A stretch of 42,086 bases of DNA from Thermoplasmata archaeon (lineage in GTDB: Archaea; Thermoplasmatota; E2; DHVEG-1). Below the pieces are notes generated by a model. The model searched no databases. It saw only the letters and a list, made by a program, of their open reading frames with translations, and had not been told where the DNA came from. Positions 17,101 to 25,418 of the stretch are shown here, piece after piece (within the stretch, counting starts at the first letter, position 1; every line of letters starts with the position of its first letter). The stretch is taken from contig JADBLO010000116.1 in NCBI GenBank assembly GCA_014894395.1, forward strand, positions 1 through 42,086. Reading direction: 5' to 3'. The position numbers were made by a program, and so were the translations under genes.

Positions 17101-17193
17101 CATTGCCTGTGTTGCAGACATCATCAAGAGTACCACAAGAAGCGAGATTACGACTAGCCTTCCAAATTTTTTATTTACCAGATTTTTTTTCAT
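14188..17193 (-). CDS. Large exported surface protein with DUF2341 and Ig-like domains
   Basis: A signal peptide (MKKNLVNKKFGRLVVISLLV...) opens a 1001-residue protein. A DUF2341 domain occupies about residues 85-185 ('WIRMKPITITNNAGELLYNY', 'DIRFKHEGSG', 'SFWVKIPYIPTGNSMMYLFY'). Residues 190-610 hold several beta-propeller-like repeats with the recurring 'FLVAWEE/FCVVWEDARNG' pattern. Near 720 comes a glycosyl/Ig-type module ('PPVTTLDHISGSQGLNGWYT'). Near 815 is a bacterial Ig-like domain ('PYVEIKEPVDEQQVNLPFWV'). No membrane anchor is visible at the C terminus. GGGGGAT precedes the chosen ATG. It lies 28 bases after the 946-residue exported gene, clearly one operon. It probably belongs to the cell surface or matrix; substrate unknown. 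Confidence 0.82.
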   Translation of the reverse strand: MKKNLVNKKFGRLVVISLLVVLLMMSATQAMVKFDTKHIDNVSKTTPPLSIPLLEDNYFTWEDLFNDATKIDPTMSYNYEVASGSVKMKNTYALWTDPAWIRMKPITITNNAGELLYNYAIHLTVTYDSDMRPDFGDIRFKHEGSGDVLCNYWLENYDSSSASFWVKIPYIPTGNSMMYLFYGNPSATSQSDFYGVFTDWEEHWPNDEQISYHSNNEGAWDADVAYGGGEFLVAWEEGQPWWPPYTWGFKQEIRASMYDPDGNRVVFDNLVYQDSTLYYRNENPSIDYGGGKFFVAWEHYDTVAHPSATTEDIKARTVVRNGNQLQLGTVINVCSAADCQADANVQFDSVHNRFCVVWEDARNGETNYNIYGRLYDTNGNPVGGEKNICTAANSQCEPWVAFDPIHGQYMIVWEEGLTADNGPFSLKAGVFDENLNQIGNTITVATGSDSVDYNFPCVEFSSETQCYLITYNNDDISSGDFWGNIWGMICDDTGNVVVDTFQIKSGEFVRTDIVPYLSSSFFVSFNSKAPESDSGLIWGKLVSSDGEVYTGEVQLSASTSAEADWGNMAVGNGKIFVAWEDVRVYYPSPWNDMSDAYGNIWHLNIPSGSEVTYSMGDEKTLLLEAQLTSIAIDPENLLAWYDFNAISEGTITFDILNGAGDTVLIQGINPGQSLQSLDPLAIRLRAHFIRSNPSYTPTLNSWTVRYIGLDEVPPVTTLDHISGSQGLNGWYTSEGVTVWLTSYDLPEGTGSGVNHTYYTLNDGPTQEYILGSGIPLVVTQETHWMGTWDVNFWSVDRSGNVEDNTQPDNTIQIKIDAERPYVEIKEPVDEQQVNLPFWVRANASDNAVVDRVEFDIEPFGQHPGLPYVDTEPPYEWFCNISEMNSGSKTPSDGAQSLGVNKMIRARVFDQSGQSWTHEVWVYIKNQGSFGKYFLIGFIKEKNDTGDTITFTARFLFSLTLDTIEPVIYKAGEHFIVSKDTKFGYIGPRVAIGFFEADVLQQ

Positions 17194-17221
17194 ATGATAT
17201 CCCCCTTTTCCAACCTCCATA

Positions 17222-20062
17222 CTATGGCCATGGCCATACATCGTACCAATTGTAATTCAATAACACATCCATATGGAGCTGGCCGCTGACCTGGATGACC
17301 CGCCATATATGGAAACCACTTTGATAGTACCATTCCACACAAACATACAGGGCGAAATTCGTAAGGGTGACATCTGCACCCCACCGATCATTCCCAGATT
17401 CATCTTTATAGATGAAGTCAAATGCTATCTCCTTCAGGTTTGGCTGATTCGTACCTTCATTGATTTTGAAATACCCTGGATCCTCAAGACTTTCTCCTTG
17501 TTTCCATTTCCAGCTCATATCATAATGGAGGGTATTGCTTAAAATCACATAGCCGTTCAGATCAAGACGCCCACTGTAGTTATCAAGGTGGATCAAGTCA
17601 ATACGTACATCCGCATTCTGTTGTAAATCGATGCTAAAACCACCGGTTTCACCGAGAGACCAATCTCCCGTGAAATCAACGCTTTCACCATCGAGAGCTA
17701 TCGCGACATCGAAATCATTTAATGCATTAAGAGTACCGGTGAGCGCTAAATTCTCTACTTGTAGCTGTGGACCCGAGGTATTGAGACCCCAAGCTGCTTC
17801 AAAATTCTGGGCTGAAACAGTACTCGCACCTATGGAAAATGAGTTGCCGGTGGCTGAATTGCCAACTGAAAACGTATTGCCGAGTACATCATGAGCTGTG
17901 TCAAATTTAAAGTATCCATTCTCCGCTATCTTAAAATCAGTTTGTATATGCCCATCGCCAATGCTAAAAACATCGCTCAAGGTGAGCGTGTCAAATACGA
18001 GGTTGAAATGAACAGGATCTGGATTCTGACTCGCGGATGATCGCTCTGCCCTTCCAAATCCCTTCAGTTGATTCCACCAGAATGTCCCCGTAGCATAGGC
18101 ATTGGCCGGGATATCAGTTATTTGAACAATCGGTACAGCAACGCTTGGGAGGTAGAAATCCAACTCATTGAAATTCGAATCTGCTTGACGCTGGACTTTT
18201 CCATACACATAGTTATTGACATTGCTAAAATTATCGGCATCAACATAGAGGGTGGCTTCAGCACTGACTCTTTGACTGTTGATGCTACCTGCAGGAACCC
18301 TCATAAGAGCAACATTTGGATCGTCAGGGTTTGCTTGTGGATAAAAGACGGTGATATCACCGAGCGGACCACTCTTGGTGAGATCAACATATCCATCCGC
18401 ATCTATCCGTAACATACTTCCATTTTGTATGTTGAGTGTTGCCTTTGCTTCCAATCTTCGAGAGCTAGGGATATTGTTCACTTTTAGAAAAGGAACATCA
18501 GCTTCATTTGGATCTTTTAATTTTGGATAATAGACGATTATCTCATTAATCGGGCTACTCATCGTAACATCTGCATATCCTCGAACATTAACGTAGAACA
18601 ACTCGCCTTGGACAAATGTCACCTCAAAATCATCAAATATCTTCCACTCGTAAGAGAGAGTCTTCGGAAGTCCATTGATTCTCACTTTCTGACTAAACCA
18701 GGGTGAATCTACGATGACTGCGACATTGAATATATTACTTGATTCATAATCAAATCCATGGGGATCCTTTCGAAGACTAAAGCTCATCCATCTGCCAGTT
18801 TGTGCCATAGTATTGTCAATTTTATCAAAAACAAGAGAGAGACTCACGCCATCCCCACCACCCACATGGATGTCTGATGAAAACGTAATTTTTGTTTCAC
18901 TACTGTGTTGACTGTCCGTGTCAAAATGATAATAAATGTACCCACCCAGAGGGATAAATTGAGTAGTCAGAGTAACAAAAGGACTAAATCCAACTGAAAA
19001 TGCGATATCATATTTGAGTTCATTAGTACTACCATTGTATGATCGGAAGCCGTATAATAACTCCAGAGGATCTATTCCACTGGGTTCGGTTTTCATTACT
19101 TGTTGGAATATTGTCGGGCTGAAAATGTTCTCTTTTGCAAATGCAAATCTTTTTTCGACATATTGAGGTATCCTATCACCAGGTGCAGTGCGATATCCGA
19201 CACCTACGGAGAAATAATCGTCATCAGCTGGTAATACTCCTGAATTTAGCATTGGTTGACCCTGAAGTGTGGTACCCTGAGAAGTTTTTAGTGTATCGCC
19301 TAGCATTCTCTGCAAGAGGTTGAACACGATATTTGTGTTTTGTGCTGTTCTCTGTTTCAATACTTGTGTAAATAATGAACAAGATTTGATTGATTGTGAA
19401 ATCATCTGTGGTGAACTAACAACTTGATAACTCTGAGAAGAGAGGTAATTATTTACACTATAATCATCCACAAGTCCCCAGTTGACATGGATTTCCGACC
19501 ATACTTCTAATCCCGCGTAGATATCTGAAGGTCCTCCATTTATCTGTCTTACTCGAACCATATCTTCCAGAGATGTATGTTCCACATTCGTTTTCATATT
19601 GAGTATTGTCTCCCAATAAAATCCGAAGGAGACTTTCATATCATCCTCGGGGTCAGCATCGACGTTGAAAAAGACATCTTCGGAGTAATAGGGATGTTTG
19701 AGAAATTTTTGTTGGAAATCATTTATCGAGACGTCGAGTTGTTTTTCAAATGTTTGTCCGTTGTAGATTAATCGGACCCACCATTCGAAGATGTTGCTGG
19801 TGGGGCAAATCCAAGGTGCGGTAATATTATTCTGAACGTGTTCCTCATAGGTACCGTAGCGGTTTTCATCCATATTCAAATACGAATACACCGATTTTTT
19901 CAAATGCTCCATCGCACCAGTACTTGTTTTTTCTACGGTCTTAAAATCGGCAGAACTACTTTTTGTTTCTTTTTTCGTCGAAGTTATTGTGAAAGAAGTT
20001 GCAATCCCTGACATGCCAATACATAGCATTCCTACTAAAATTACAATTAATAGCTTTTTCAT
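17222..20062 (-). CDS. Very large exported protein of unknown function, 946 aa
   Basis: The signal peptide is MKKLLIVILVGMLCIGMSGI. The mature part is beta-rich and repetitive. Between about residues 490 and 640, three related stretches recur of the form 'YADVTMSSPINEIIVYYPKL', 'YVDLTKSGPLGDITVFYPQA' and 'YGKVQRQADSNFNELDFYLP'. This suggests stacked beta repeats. A later region ('NTFSVGNSATGNSFSIG') is Ser/Asn/Gly-rich. I recognise no enzyme motif. GAGGTG lies before the ATG and a TATA box about 50 bases upstream, so this gene heads the operon with the DUF2341 protein. It is likely a surface or adhesin-like structural protein. Confidence 0.78.
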   Translation of the reverse strand: MKKLLIVILVGMLCIGMSGIATSFTITSTKKETKSSSADFKTVEKTSTGAMEHLKKSVYSYLNMDENRYGTYEEHVQNNITAPWICPTSNIFEWWVRLIYNGQTFEKQLDVSINDFQQKFLKHPYYSEDVFFNVDADPEDDMKVSFGFYWETILNMKTNVEHTSLEDMVRVRQINGGPSDIYAGLEVWSEIHVNWGLVDDYSVNNYLSSQSYQVVSSPQMISQSIKSCSLFTQVLKQRTAQNTNIVFNLLQRMLGDTLKTSQGTTLQGQPMLNSGVLPADDDYFSVGVGYRTAPGDRIPQYVEKRFAFAKENIFSPTIFQQVMKTEPSGIDPLELLYGFRSYNGSTNELKYDIAFSVGFSPFVTLTTQFIPLGGYIYYHFDTDSQHSSETKITFSSDIHVGGGDGVSLSLVFDKIDNTMAQTGRWMSFSLRKDPHGFDYESSNIFNVAVIVDSPWFSQKVRINGLPKTLSYEWKIFDDFEVTFVQGELFYVNVRGYADVTMSSPINEIIVYYPKLKDPNEADVPFLKVNNIPSSRRLEAKATLNIQNGSMLRIDADGYVDLTKSGPLGDITVFYPQANPDDPNVALMRVPAGSINSQRVSAEATLYVDADNFSNVNNYVYGKVQRQADSNFNELDFYLPSVAVPIVQITDIPANAYATGTFWWNQLKGFGRAERSSASQNPDPVHFNLVFDTLTLSDVFSIGDGHIQTDFKIAENGYFKFDTAHDVLGNTFSVGNSATGNSFSIGASTVSAQNFEAAWGLNTSGPQLQVENLALTGTLNALNDFDVAIALDGESVDFTGDWSLGETGGFSIDLQQNADVRIDLIHLDNYSGRLDLNGYVILSNTLHYDMSWKWKQGESLEDPGYFKINEGTNQPNLKEIAFDFIYKDESGNDRWGADVTLTNFALYVCVEWYYQSGFHIWRVIQVSGQLHMDVLLNYNWYDVWPWP

Positions 20063-20106
20063 ATGCAATTCACCTCTTCCTAAATGTATCAATTTCCCTT
20101 TCTCTA

Positions 20107-20118
20107 CCTTATATAATT
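20107..20118 (-). promoter_or_regulatory. TATA box of the large surface-protein operon
   Basis: Minus-strand TAATTATATAAGG lies about 50 bases before the ATG at 20062, giving a short leader with GAGGTG. Confidence 0.5.
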
Positions 20119-20193
20119 AGTAACAAACCATATTTATACTTTGTTATGTTTTTATTTAATATTCCACTAATTTTTTGGTATTGAACCATTTGT

Positions 20194-20273
20194 GAATGCT
20201 TTCGTCACTCACAATAGTGCATTCTACATAGAACCCAATGTCCAAGGATAGTGGGATGGCAGTATGGTTCTAT
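20194..20273 (+). promoter_or_regulatory. Inverted repeats before the hydro-lyase operon
   Basis: Two imperfect stem-forming pairs lie in the 290-base intergenic region: GAATGC...GCATTC, and ATAGAACC (20228-20235) with GGTTCTAT (20266-20273). They could be operator or leader structures controlling the operon that starts at 20381. No known riboswitch class is recognised, and no strong TATA box for the operon is obvious. Confidence 0.25.
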
Positions 20274-20380
20274 CATTTATTACAGGGAAATACACCACAA
20301 CGTTTTCATACTCTCAACTGATGTGAGGTATCAACGGGGAAAACATTGTAAAAAAAAATAATCCTGGAGAGACAAGTACT

Positions 20381-22186
20381 ATGGGAAAAACCATTATCCA
20401 AAAAATTTTCGAAGCTCATTCAAAAAGTACCGCAAATATCGATGAGATCATTGATGTCACTATTGACGTGAGAGTTGCACGTGATTTCGGTGGAGCAAAC
20501 GTCGTCAAACACCTTGAAGAAAACAACCTTTCTATTCATGATCCAAAGCATACGTTCTTCACCTTTGATTGTAACCCTGGCGGCTGTGATCAGAAATACG
20601 CGGAGAACCAACAGATATGCCGGGTGTTTGCCAGAAAATATGGCATTAAAATTTATGATATTAATAGCGGCATCGGAACCCATCTCGCTTTCGAAGAAGG
20701 GCTTGTTTATCCAGGGTATACGTTCGTATCAACAGATTCTCATGCGAACATCCTCGGCGCACTCGGAGCATTCGGCCAAGGAATGGGGGACATTGATATT
20801 GCGCATGCGTTCGCCCATGGGAAGATCTGGTTTAAAGTCCCCCCATCAATAAAAATTATTCTCAAGGGAAAGCCATCAAAAACTGCAACCCCGAAAGATG
20901 TTGTGTTGAAAATGAATAAAGAACTTGGAGCGAACGGACTGCTTGGGTATTCCGCTGAACTCTACGGCGAATACATTGATTCATTATCATTAGACGGAAG
21001 GGTCACAATAGCATCGATGGCAACGGAAATGGGCGGTATCATCATCTTGTTTTCCACCAATGAGAAAGTCATGGAGTACTACAAGAAAACGTTTGGAATC
21101 ACCATCAAACCAATCAACGCTGATCCTGACGCATATTACGAACGAACTATGGAAATGAACATCTCAGAACTTCCACCACAGATATCACGTCCTGGTCATC
21201 CAGAGGATGTTGTCAATGTTGCAGACGTCAGAGGCGTACCTGTTGATTCTGGGTTTGTCGGATCGTGTACCAACGGTCGCCTCGAGGATATGCGGGCGGT
21301 TGCTGCCATTCTGAAAGACAAAACAATAGCACCAGGAAGAATCCTGAAGATCGTTCCTGCTACTGACACAATATGGAACACCTGTCTGAAGGAAGGGCTA
21401 GTGAAGATTTTCAAAGACGCGGGAGCATTGGTCGGTTCTGCGGGTTGTGCTGGGTGCGCCGCTGGACAAATCGGCCAAACCGGAATAGGAGAGGTTACGA
21501 TTTCTTCTGGGAACCGGAACTTCCTTGGGAAACAAGGAAAAGGGGACATTTTCCTGGCATCACCAGAAACCGTTGCCGCATCATTACTCGCTGGGTATAT
21601 CACTACCGTTGATGCGATTCCGAAGAAACCAACACCCGTGAAAGTTGAAAAGATTCTTACAAAATGTGAGACACTTCAGAAGAAAGAGCTGGTTGCTCCG
21701 CCACTCACCGTTGAAGGCAGGGTGTGGGTCATCCAAAAAGACAACATTGACACCGATATGATCTACCACAACCGCCATCTTGCGATCACAAATATTTCGG
21801 AGATGGGGCTCTATACGTTTGGGAACCTGAAAGGATATGAGCAATTTGCTAAAGAAGCAAAGAAAGGCGATATCGTCGTGGTCGGAAAGAATTTCGGTTG
21901 TGGCAGTTCTCGTCAGCAGGCAGTCGATTGTTTCAAAGCTCTGGGAATTAGTGTGATTGTCGCAGAATCATTTGGTGCAATCTATGAGAGAAATGCAATC
22001 AATAGTGGGATGCCGATTCTCACTGCAGAGGGCATTACGAAAAAGATCCATGGGCAAGACATTGTTTCCATTGATTTTACCACAGGCATGATTAAGGATA
22101 AGACACAAGGAAAAACATATCAGGCAAAACCATTTTCTGAAGCACAAAAAGAAATCTATTTCCGTGGAGGTTTGTTAGGAAGGTGA
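20381..22186 (+). CDS. Fused aconitase-superfamily hydro-lyase (large + small domains)
   Basis: A 601-residue protein joining a LeuC-like catalytic part (about 1-420) to a LeuD-like swivel domain (about 445-601). 4Fe-4S ligands are visible: C296 in 'GSCTNGR', and C356 and C359 in 'GCAGCAAG'. Other active-site elements are H101 in 'GIGTHLAF', 'TDSHANI' (D119, H121) and the swivel-loop 'NFGCGSSRQQ'. The usual Asp-His pair after the first strand is Asp-Cys here ('FTFDCNPGGCDQ'), which is atypical. The reaction should be a hydro-lyase isomerisation like aconitase, isopropylmalate isomerase or homoaconitase, but the substrate cannot be fixed. TGGAGAG precedes the ATG. It is directly followed by separate large and small subunit genes. 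Confidence 0.85.
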   Translation: MGKTIIQKIFEAHSKSTANIDEIIDVTIDVRVARDFGGANVVKHLEENNLSIHDPKHTFFTFDCNPGGCDQKYAENQQICRVFARKYGIKIYDINSGIGTHLAFEEGLVYPGYTFVSTDSHANILGALGAFGQGMGDIDIAHAFAHGKIWFKVPPSIKIILKGKPSKTATPKDVVLKMNKELGANGLLGYSAELYGEYIDSLSLDGRVTIASMATEMGGIIILFSTNEKVMEYYKKTFGITIKPINADPDAYYERTMEMNISELPPQISRPGHPEDVVNVADVRGVPVDSGFVGSCTNGRLEDMRAVAAILKDKTIAPGRILKIVPATDTIWNTCLKEGLVKIFKDAGALVGSAGCAGCAAGQIGQTGIGEVTISSGNRNFLGKQGKGDIFLASPETVAASLLAGYITTVDAIPKKPTPVKVEKILTKCETLQKKELVAPPLTVEGRVWVIQKDNIDTDMIYHNRHLAITNISEMGLYTFGNLKGYEQFAKEAKKGDIVVVGKNFGCGSSRQQAVDCFKALGISVIVAESFGAIYERNAINSGMPILTAEGITKKIHGQDIVSIDFTTGMIKDKTQGKTYQAKPFSEAQKEIYFRGGLLGR

Positions 22187-23461
22187 ATGGATATGGGAAT
22201 GACCTTTGCAGAAAAAATCCTTGCAAAATATGGTGGCGAGAAAAAAGTCGTACCCGGGCAGATCCTGACGGTAAAACCTGATCATTTGCTCATGCATGAT
22301 AATGCAGCACCAATTGTCTCAAAGATACAACCAGAATTAAAAGAGTACGGTATCTTCAGCAAAGACCTTCCAGTTATTGTCCTTGATCATGTCATTCCAG
22401 CAGCAGCAGAAAAAAATGCAGTGCAACATAAACAGATCCGTGAGTTTGTCAAGAAATATAAGATAAAACATTTTTTTGACGTCGGGTACGGTGTCTGTCA
22501 TCAGATTATCGTTGAGAAAGGTCTTGCGTTACCAGGAACAGTTGTACTAGGGAGCGATTCCCATACATGCTCGTATGGTGCGATTGGTGCGTTTTCCTCA
22601 GGAATTGATCGAACCGAGGCAGCCGCATTATTGCTCACGGGTGAGACATGGCTGAAGGTTCCTCAGAGCATTAAGATAACATTGAAAGGTCAGTTACAGC
22701 GTATGGTCACTGCGAAGGATGTGATACTTTCCATTATCGGGGACGTTTCAGCGTCTGGTGCTGATTATTGTTCCGTGGAGTTCCATGGGAACGTTCATCG
22801 ATTCTCTGTTGAAGAACGATTTACCATCGCAAACATGGGAGTAGAGATGGGAGCAAAAAACGCGGTGTTCCCCGTTGATGATGTGACCATAAAGTACCTC
22901 CGCTCTATCGGTATTTCAAAATCAAAGTATACATCCATCAACCCCGATGACGATGCAACCTATGATCGAGAACTGACGTATAATCTTACAATGATTGGAC
23001 CGGTTATCGCGGTACCGCACAGTGTTGATAAAGTCAAGCCGATAAAGGATGTTGAAGGAATCGAAATCCAGCAGTGTCTCCTGGGAACGTGTACGAACGG
23101 GAGGTTATCTGATTTTCAGATTGCCGCGAAAATTTTAAAAGGAAAGACGGTGCATCCGAATGTACGGTTGTTGATTCTTCCTGCGTCTCGAAAAATATAT
23201 CTTGATGCATTGAAAGAAGGTCTTATTAAAACTTTTATTGAAGCAGGGGGCACAGTACTCCCACCAGGCTGTGGACCGTGTTTGGGCGCGCATCAGGGCG
23301 TGCTTGCGCCTGGTGAACGATGTCTCAGCACATCGAACCGAAATTTTAAGGGGCGCATGGGATGTAACGAAGCAGAAATCTATCTGGCGAGCCCGGCAAC
23401 CGTTGCTATGTCTGCTGTGCATGGGAAAATCACCGATCCTCGAAAGGAGGTACGAAAATGA
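22187..23461 (+). CDS. leuC: 3-isopropylmalate dehydratase/homoaconitase-type large subunit
   Basis: A 424-residue catalytic large subunit of the LeuC/HacA family. The Asp-His pair is in 'VIVLDHVIPAAAEKN', the second His in 'YGVCHQIIVEKG' and the third site in 'VLGSDSHTCSYGAIGAF'. The cluster cysteines are in 'GTCTNGRLSDF' and 'PPGCGPCLGAHQ'. Its length fits the archaeal two-subunit enzymes. It begins right after the stop of the fused paralogue (TGAATG) and overlaps the small-subunit start by four bases (ATGA), showing translational coupling. The likely reaction is 2- to 3-isopropylmalate in leucine synthesis, but homoaconitate or methylmalate are possible; no leuA or leuB is nearby. ATG at 22193 is an alternative start. 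Confidence 0.88.
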   Translation: MDMGMTFAEKILAKYGGEKKVVPGQILTVKPDHLLMHDNAAPIVSKIQPELKEYGIFSKDLPVIVLDHVIPAAAEKNAVQHKQIREFVKKYKIKHFFDVGYGVCHQIIVEKGLALPGTVVLGSDSHTCSYGAIGAFSSGIDRTEAAALLLTGETWLKVPQSIKITLKGQLQRMVTAKDVILSIIGDVSASGADYCSVEFHGNVHRFSVEERFTIANMGVEMGAKNAVFPVDDVTIKYLRSIGISKSKYTSINPDDDATYDRELTYNLTMIGPVIAVPHSVDKVKPIKDVEGIEIQQCLLGTCTNGRLSDFQIAAKILKGKTVHPNVRLLILPASRKIYLDALKEGLIKTFIEAGGTVLPPGCGPCLGAHQGVLAPGERCLSTSNRNFKGRMGCNEAEIYLASPATVAMSAVHGKITDPRKEVRK

Positions 23462-23949
23462 CGGTCTGGAAGTACAGAGAAAACATCAATACCGATATGC
23501 TCTTCCCAGGAAAATACACCTACACCTGCAGCACTGCTGAAGAAATCAAACCACATCTGCTTGAGGATTTGGATCCCCTGTTTGCGAAAAATGTGAGAGA
23601 AGGTGATCTTATTTTTGCCGGGAGGAACTTTGGTTGTGGGAGCTCTCGTGAACAACCAGTGCTTGGACTAAAAGCGGTTGGTATTGCTGCAGTTGTTGCG
23701 GGAAGCTTTGCTCGGATCTTCTACCGATCATCCATCAATCAGGGTCTGTTGCTTATTGAATGTCCTGAAGTGGTGAAAGCATATAAGCAAGGAGATAGCG
23801 TCTGGCTTGATGTTGAGAGAGGCACGATTTCGATTGGTTCGAATACCTTCTCGTTCCCGAAGCTCCCAAAAGAAATCCTTGCGATCCGTGATTCAGGCGG
23901 GTTATTGCCGTACACAAGGGAGAAACTCAGACGGAAGAAAAAACGGTAA
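23458..23949 (+). CDS. leuD: 3-isopropylmalate dehydratase/homoaconitase-type small subunit
   Basis: The 163-residue swivel subunit pairs with the large subunit just upstream. It begins 'MTVWKYRENINTDMLFPGKY' and contains the signature 'GRNFGCGSSREQPVLGLKAV', whose serine acts at the active site. The loop near residue 83, 'SFARIFYRSSINQGLLLIEC', is the region that discriminates substrates in this family. Its YRSS does not let me choose with confidence between isopropylmalate and homoaconitate. The basic C-terminal tail (KLRRKKKR) is slightly unusual. The start overlaps the upstream stop (ATGA). Confidence 0.88.
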   Translation: MTVWKYRENINTDMLFPGKYTYTCSTAEEIKPHLLEDLDPLFAKNVREGDLIFAGRNFGCGSSREQPVLGLKAVGIAAVVAGSFARIFYRSSINQGLLLIECPEVVKAYKQGDSVWLDVERGTISIGSNTFSFPKLPKEILAIRDSGGLLPYTREKLRRKKKR

Positions 23950-24001
23950 AATTATCTCTTTGTTTTAGAAAAAGGGAAGGGTAAAGCGTTGATCTCCACG
24001 C

Positions 24002-24199
24002 TTACTCTTCATCATAGATATCTAAAGTCTCGAAGAATTCCGGTGTAAAGTAATAGCCAAAGGGTGTTTTTTCAATGAGTCCCTTTCGTATGCATCTATC
24101 AAAAAGATCATCCTGCACGGTTACTACCTCTTGATACATAGTTTTTCCTTTGGTTTTAGGTTTTTTTGTTTTGTTTTTCATCTTCGTCATCTCTCTCAT
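24002..24199 (-). CDS. Small hypothetical protein, 65 aa
   Basis: A very basic N terminus (residues 1-22, Lys/Thr-rich) is followed by a compact helical domain, 'EVVTVQDDLFDRCIRKGLIE', then 'KTPFGYYFTPEFFETLDIYD'. The second half looks like a small winged-helix fragment. It has its own TATA box at 24246-24256, and TAGGA stands five bases before ATG. ATGs at codons 4 and 7 are alternatives. Function unknown. Confidence 0.55.
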   Translation of the reverse strand: MREMTKMKNKTKKPKTKGKTMYQEVVTVQDDLFDRCIRKGLIEKTPFGYYFTPEFFETLDIYDEE

Positions 24200-24245
24200 A
24201 TCCTACTATTGATATGCAATAGCATGATATCTGTTATCAGTGAAC

Positions 24246-24256
24246 CTATATAAACG
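24246..24256 (-). promoter_or_regulatory. TATA box for the 65-aa ORF
   Basis: Minus-strand GTTTATATAGG is a strong archaeal TATA match about 50 bases before the ATG at 24199. Confidence 0.5.
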
Positions 24257-24310
24257 CACCTCGTGAAAACGACAAAACGGAAAAATAAACTCCATCAAAA
24301 AAGAGGAAAA

Positions 24311-25324
24311 TTAGGGAGTATCCGTTACCGTGAGTTCCTTTACCGGAGTCCCATCATTCCAGTTCCCCATAAACCGTTGCTCTGGTGTATTGCCAAGACA
24401 AAACTCATGGCTGGTACCATAGAACGCGTAATCAGTGAGCGCGTCAAAAAGCTTCCACGTCGAGTAGTAATCCACTGCATCGACCCAAGAGCTGTTAGGG
24501 ATGCAGACCGGAGCAAAATGATCTGCAACAAGAGCGGGAGACCCATGCCGATCTGTTCTTTGAATAATAAAATCTTTTTGATCAAACGGTATCTGGTCTG
24601 AGGTGGAGAAAATCAATTTGCCTGAGAAATTCCCCGCGATCATGTCATTTTCTCCAACGACGACCAATAGCAAGGTTGTTGCAGGGATATCATGGAAATC
24701 CTTCATCATGGTATCATTTCGTATGAATGGTTGCACAGGCATTACAGCCTTTGGACGAGGAAGCCCCTTTTCTTCAGCAAGCACAGCCATCTCTGCGGTG
24801 ATACCACCACCAAGAGAATGACCAACGATGGCGAATTTATCGAGATCAGGTTGAACATGGTCGCCGTTCTGAAGGATGGTAATTGCTTTTTTTACAGCCT
24901 GGATCGCATGTTGCGTCGCATATCGAACACCAATGATGAAACCAAGCTGGTACCGCGGATAGATCACGATGTTTCCGCGTTTGACCAGATGTTCTATCCA
25001 TGCTTTATAGGCAATAGGAAAAAACGCACTCCATCCGTGGTTGAATACGATAAGGGGCGCAGATGGTGGTGTTGGGTTGGTTGGCTCGAATATCCAGAAC
25101 TCACGGGCACCAAATCCATATCGTGATTGTCGTACACCGTCATGCGAATAATTTGAACCGCCCGGACCAGTTGGTGGTTGTTGCGGTGGTGTTGGTGGTT
25201 CTTGTAGAGTGTATCGATGTTGAGGTATCACCATTCCTTCACACGATGGAGCTATAAACAGGGTCGTAAGGAGGATGAACACAAGAAAATAAGCAATGCC
25301 GATTGGTGAAAGAATTTTTTTCAT
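24311..25324 (-). CDS. Exported alpha/beta hydrolase
   Basis: A 337-residue secreted serine hydrolase. After the signal peptide (MKKILSPIGIAYFLVFILLT) comes a Pro-rich linker ('QEPPTPPQQPPTGPGG'), then the catalytic domain from about residue 85. The oxyanion region is 'LIVFNHGWSAF', the nucleophile elbow 'VGHSLGGG' (Ser near 165), the acid probably 'GENDMIAG', and the His candidate 'ADHFAPV'. The fold resembles the cutinase/PET-hydrolase/dienelactone-hydrolase group, but no specific substrate can be named. GAGGGA sits before the ATG. The upstream neighbour on the same strand is the PQQ-repeat protein. Confidence 0.82.
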   Translation of the reverse strand: MKKILSPIGIAYFLVFILLTTLFIAPSCEGMVIPQHRYTLQEPPTPPQQPPTGPGGSNYSHDGVRQSRYGFGAREFWIFEPTNPTPPSAPLIVFNHGWSAFFPIAYKAWIEHLVKRGNIVIYPRYQLGFIIGVRYATQHAIQAVKKAITILQNGDHVQPDLDKFAIVGHSLGGGITAEMAVLAEEKGLPRPKAVMPVQPFIRNDTMMKDFHDIPATTLLLVVVGENDMIAGNFSGKLIFSTSDQIPFDQKDFIIQRTDRHGSPALVADHFAPVCIPNSSWVDAVDYYSTWKLFDALTDYAFYGTSHEFCLGNTPEQRFMGNWNDGTPVKELTVTDTP

Positions 25325-25418
25325 ACATTTCCCTCGTTTTCCCATACTTTTCTATAGAAGAGATTGAGAATATAAATCTATCTAGGGTCAGACTAATTAG
25401 TCAGGATTTCCTACCTTC

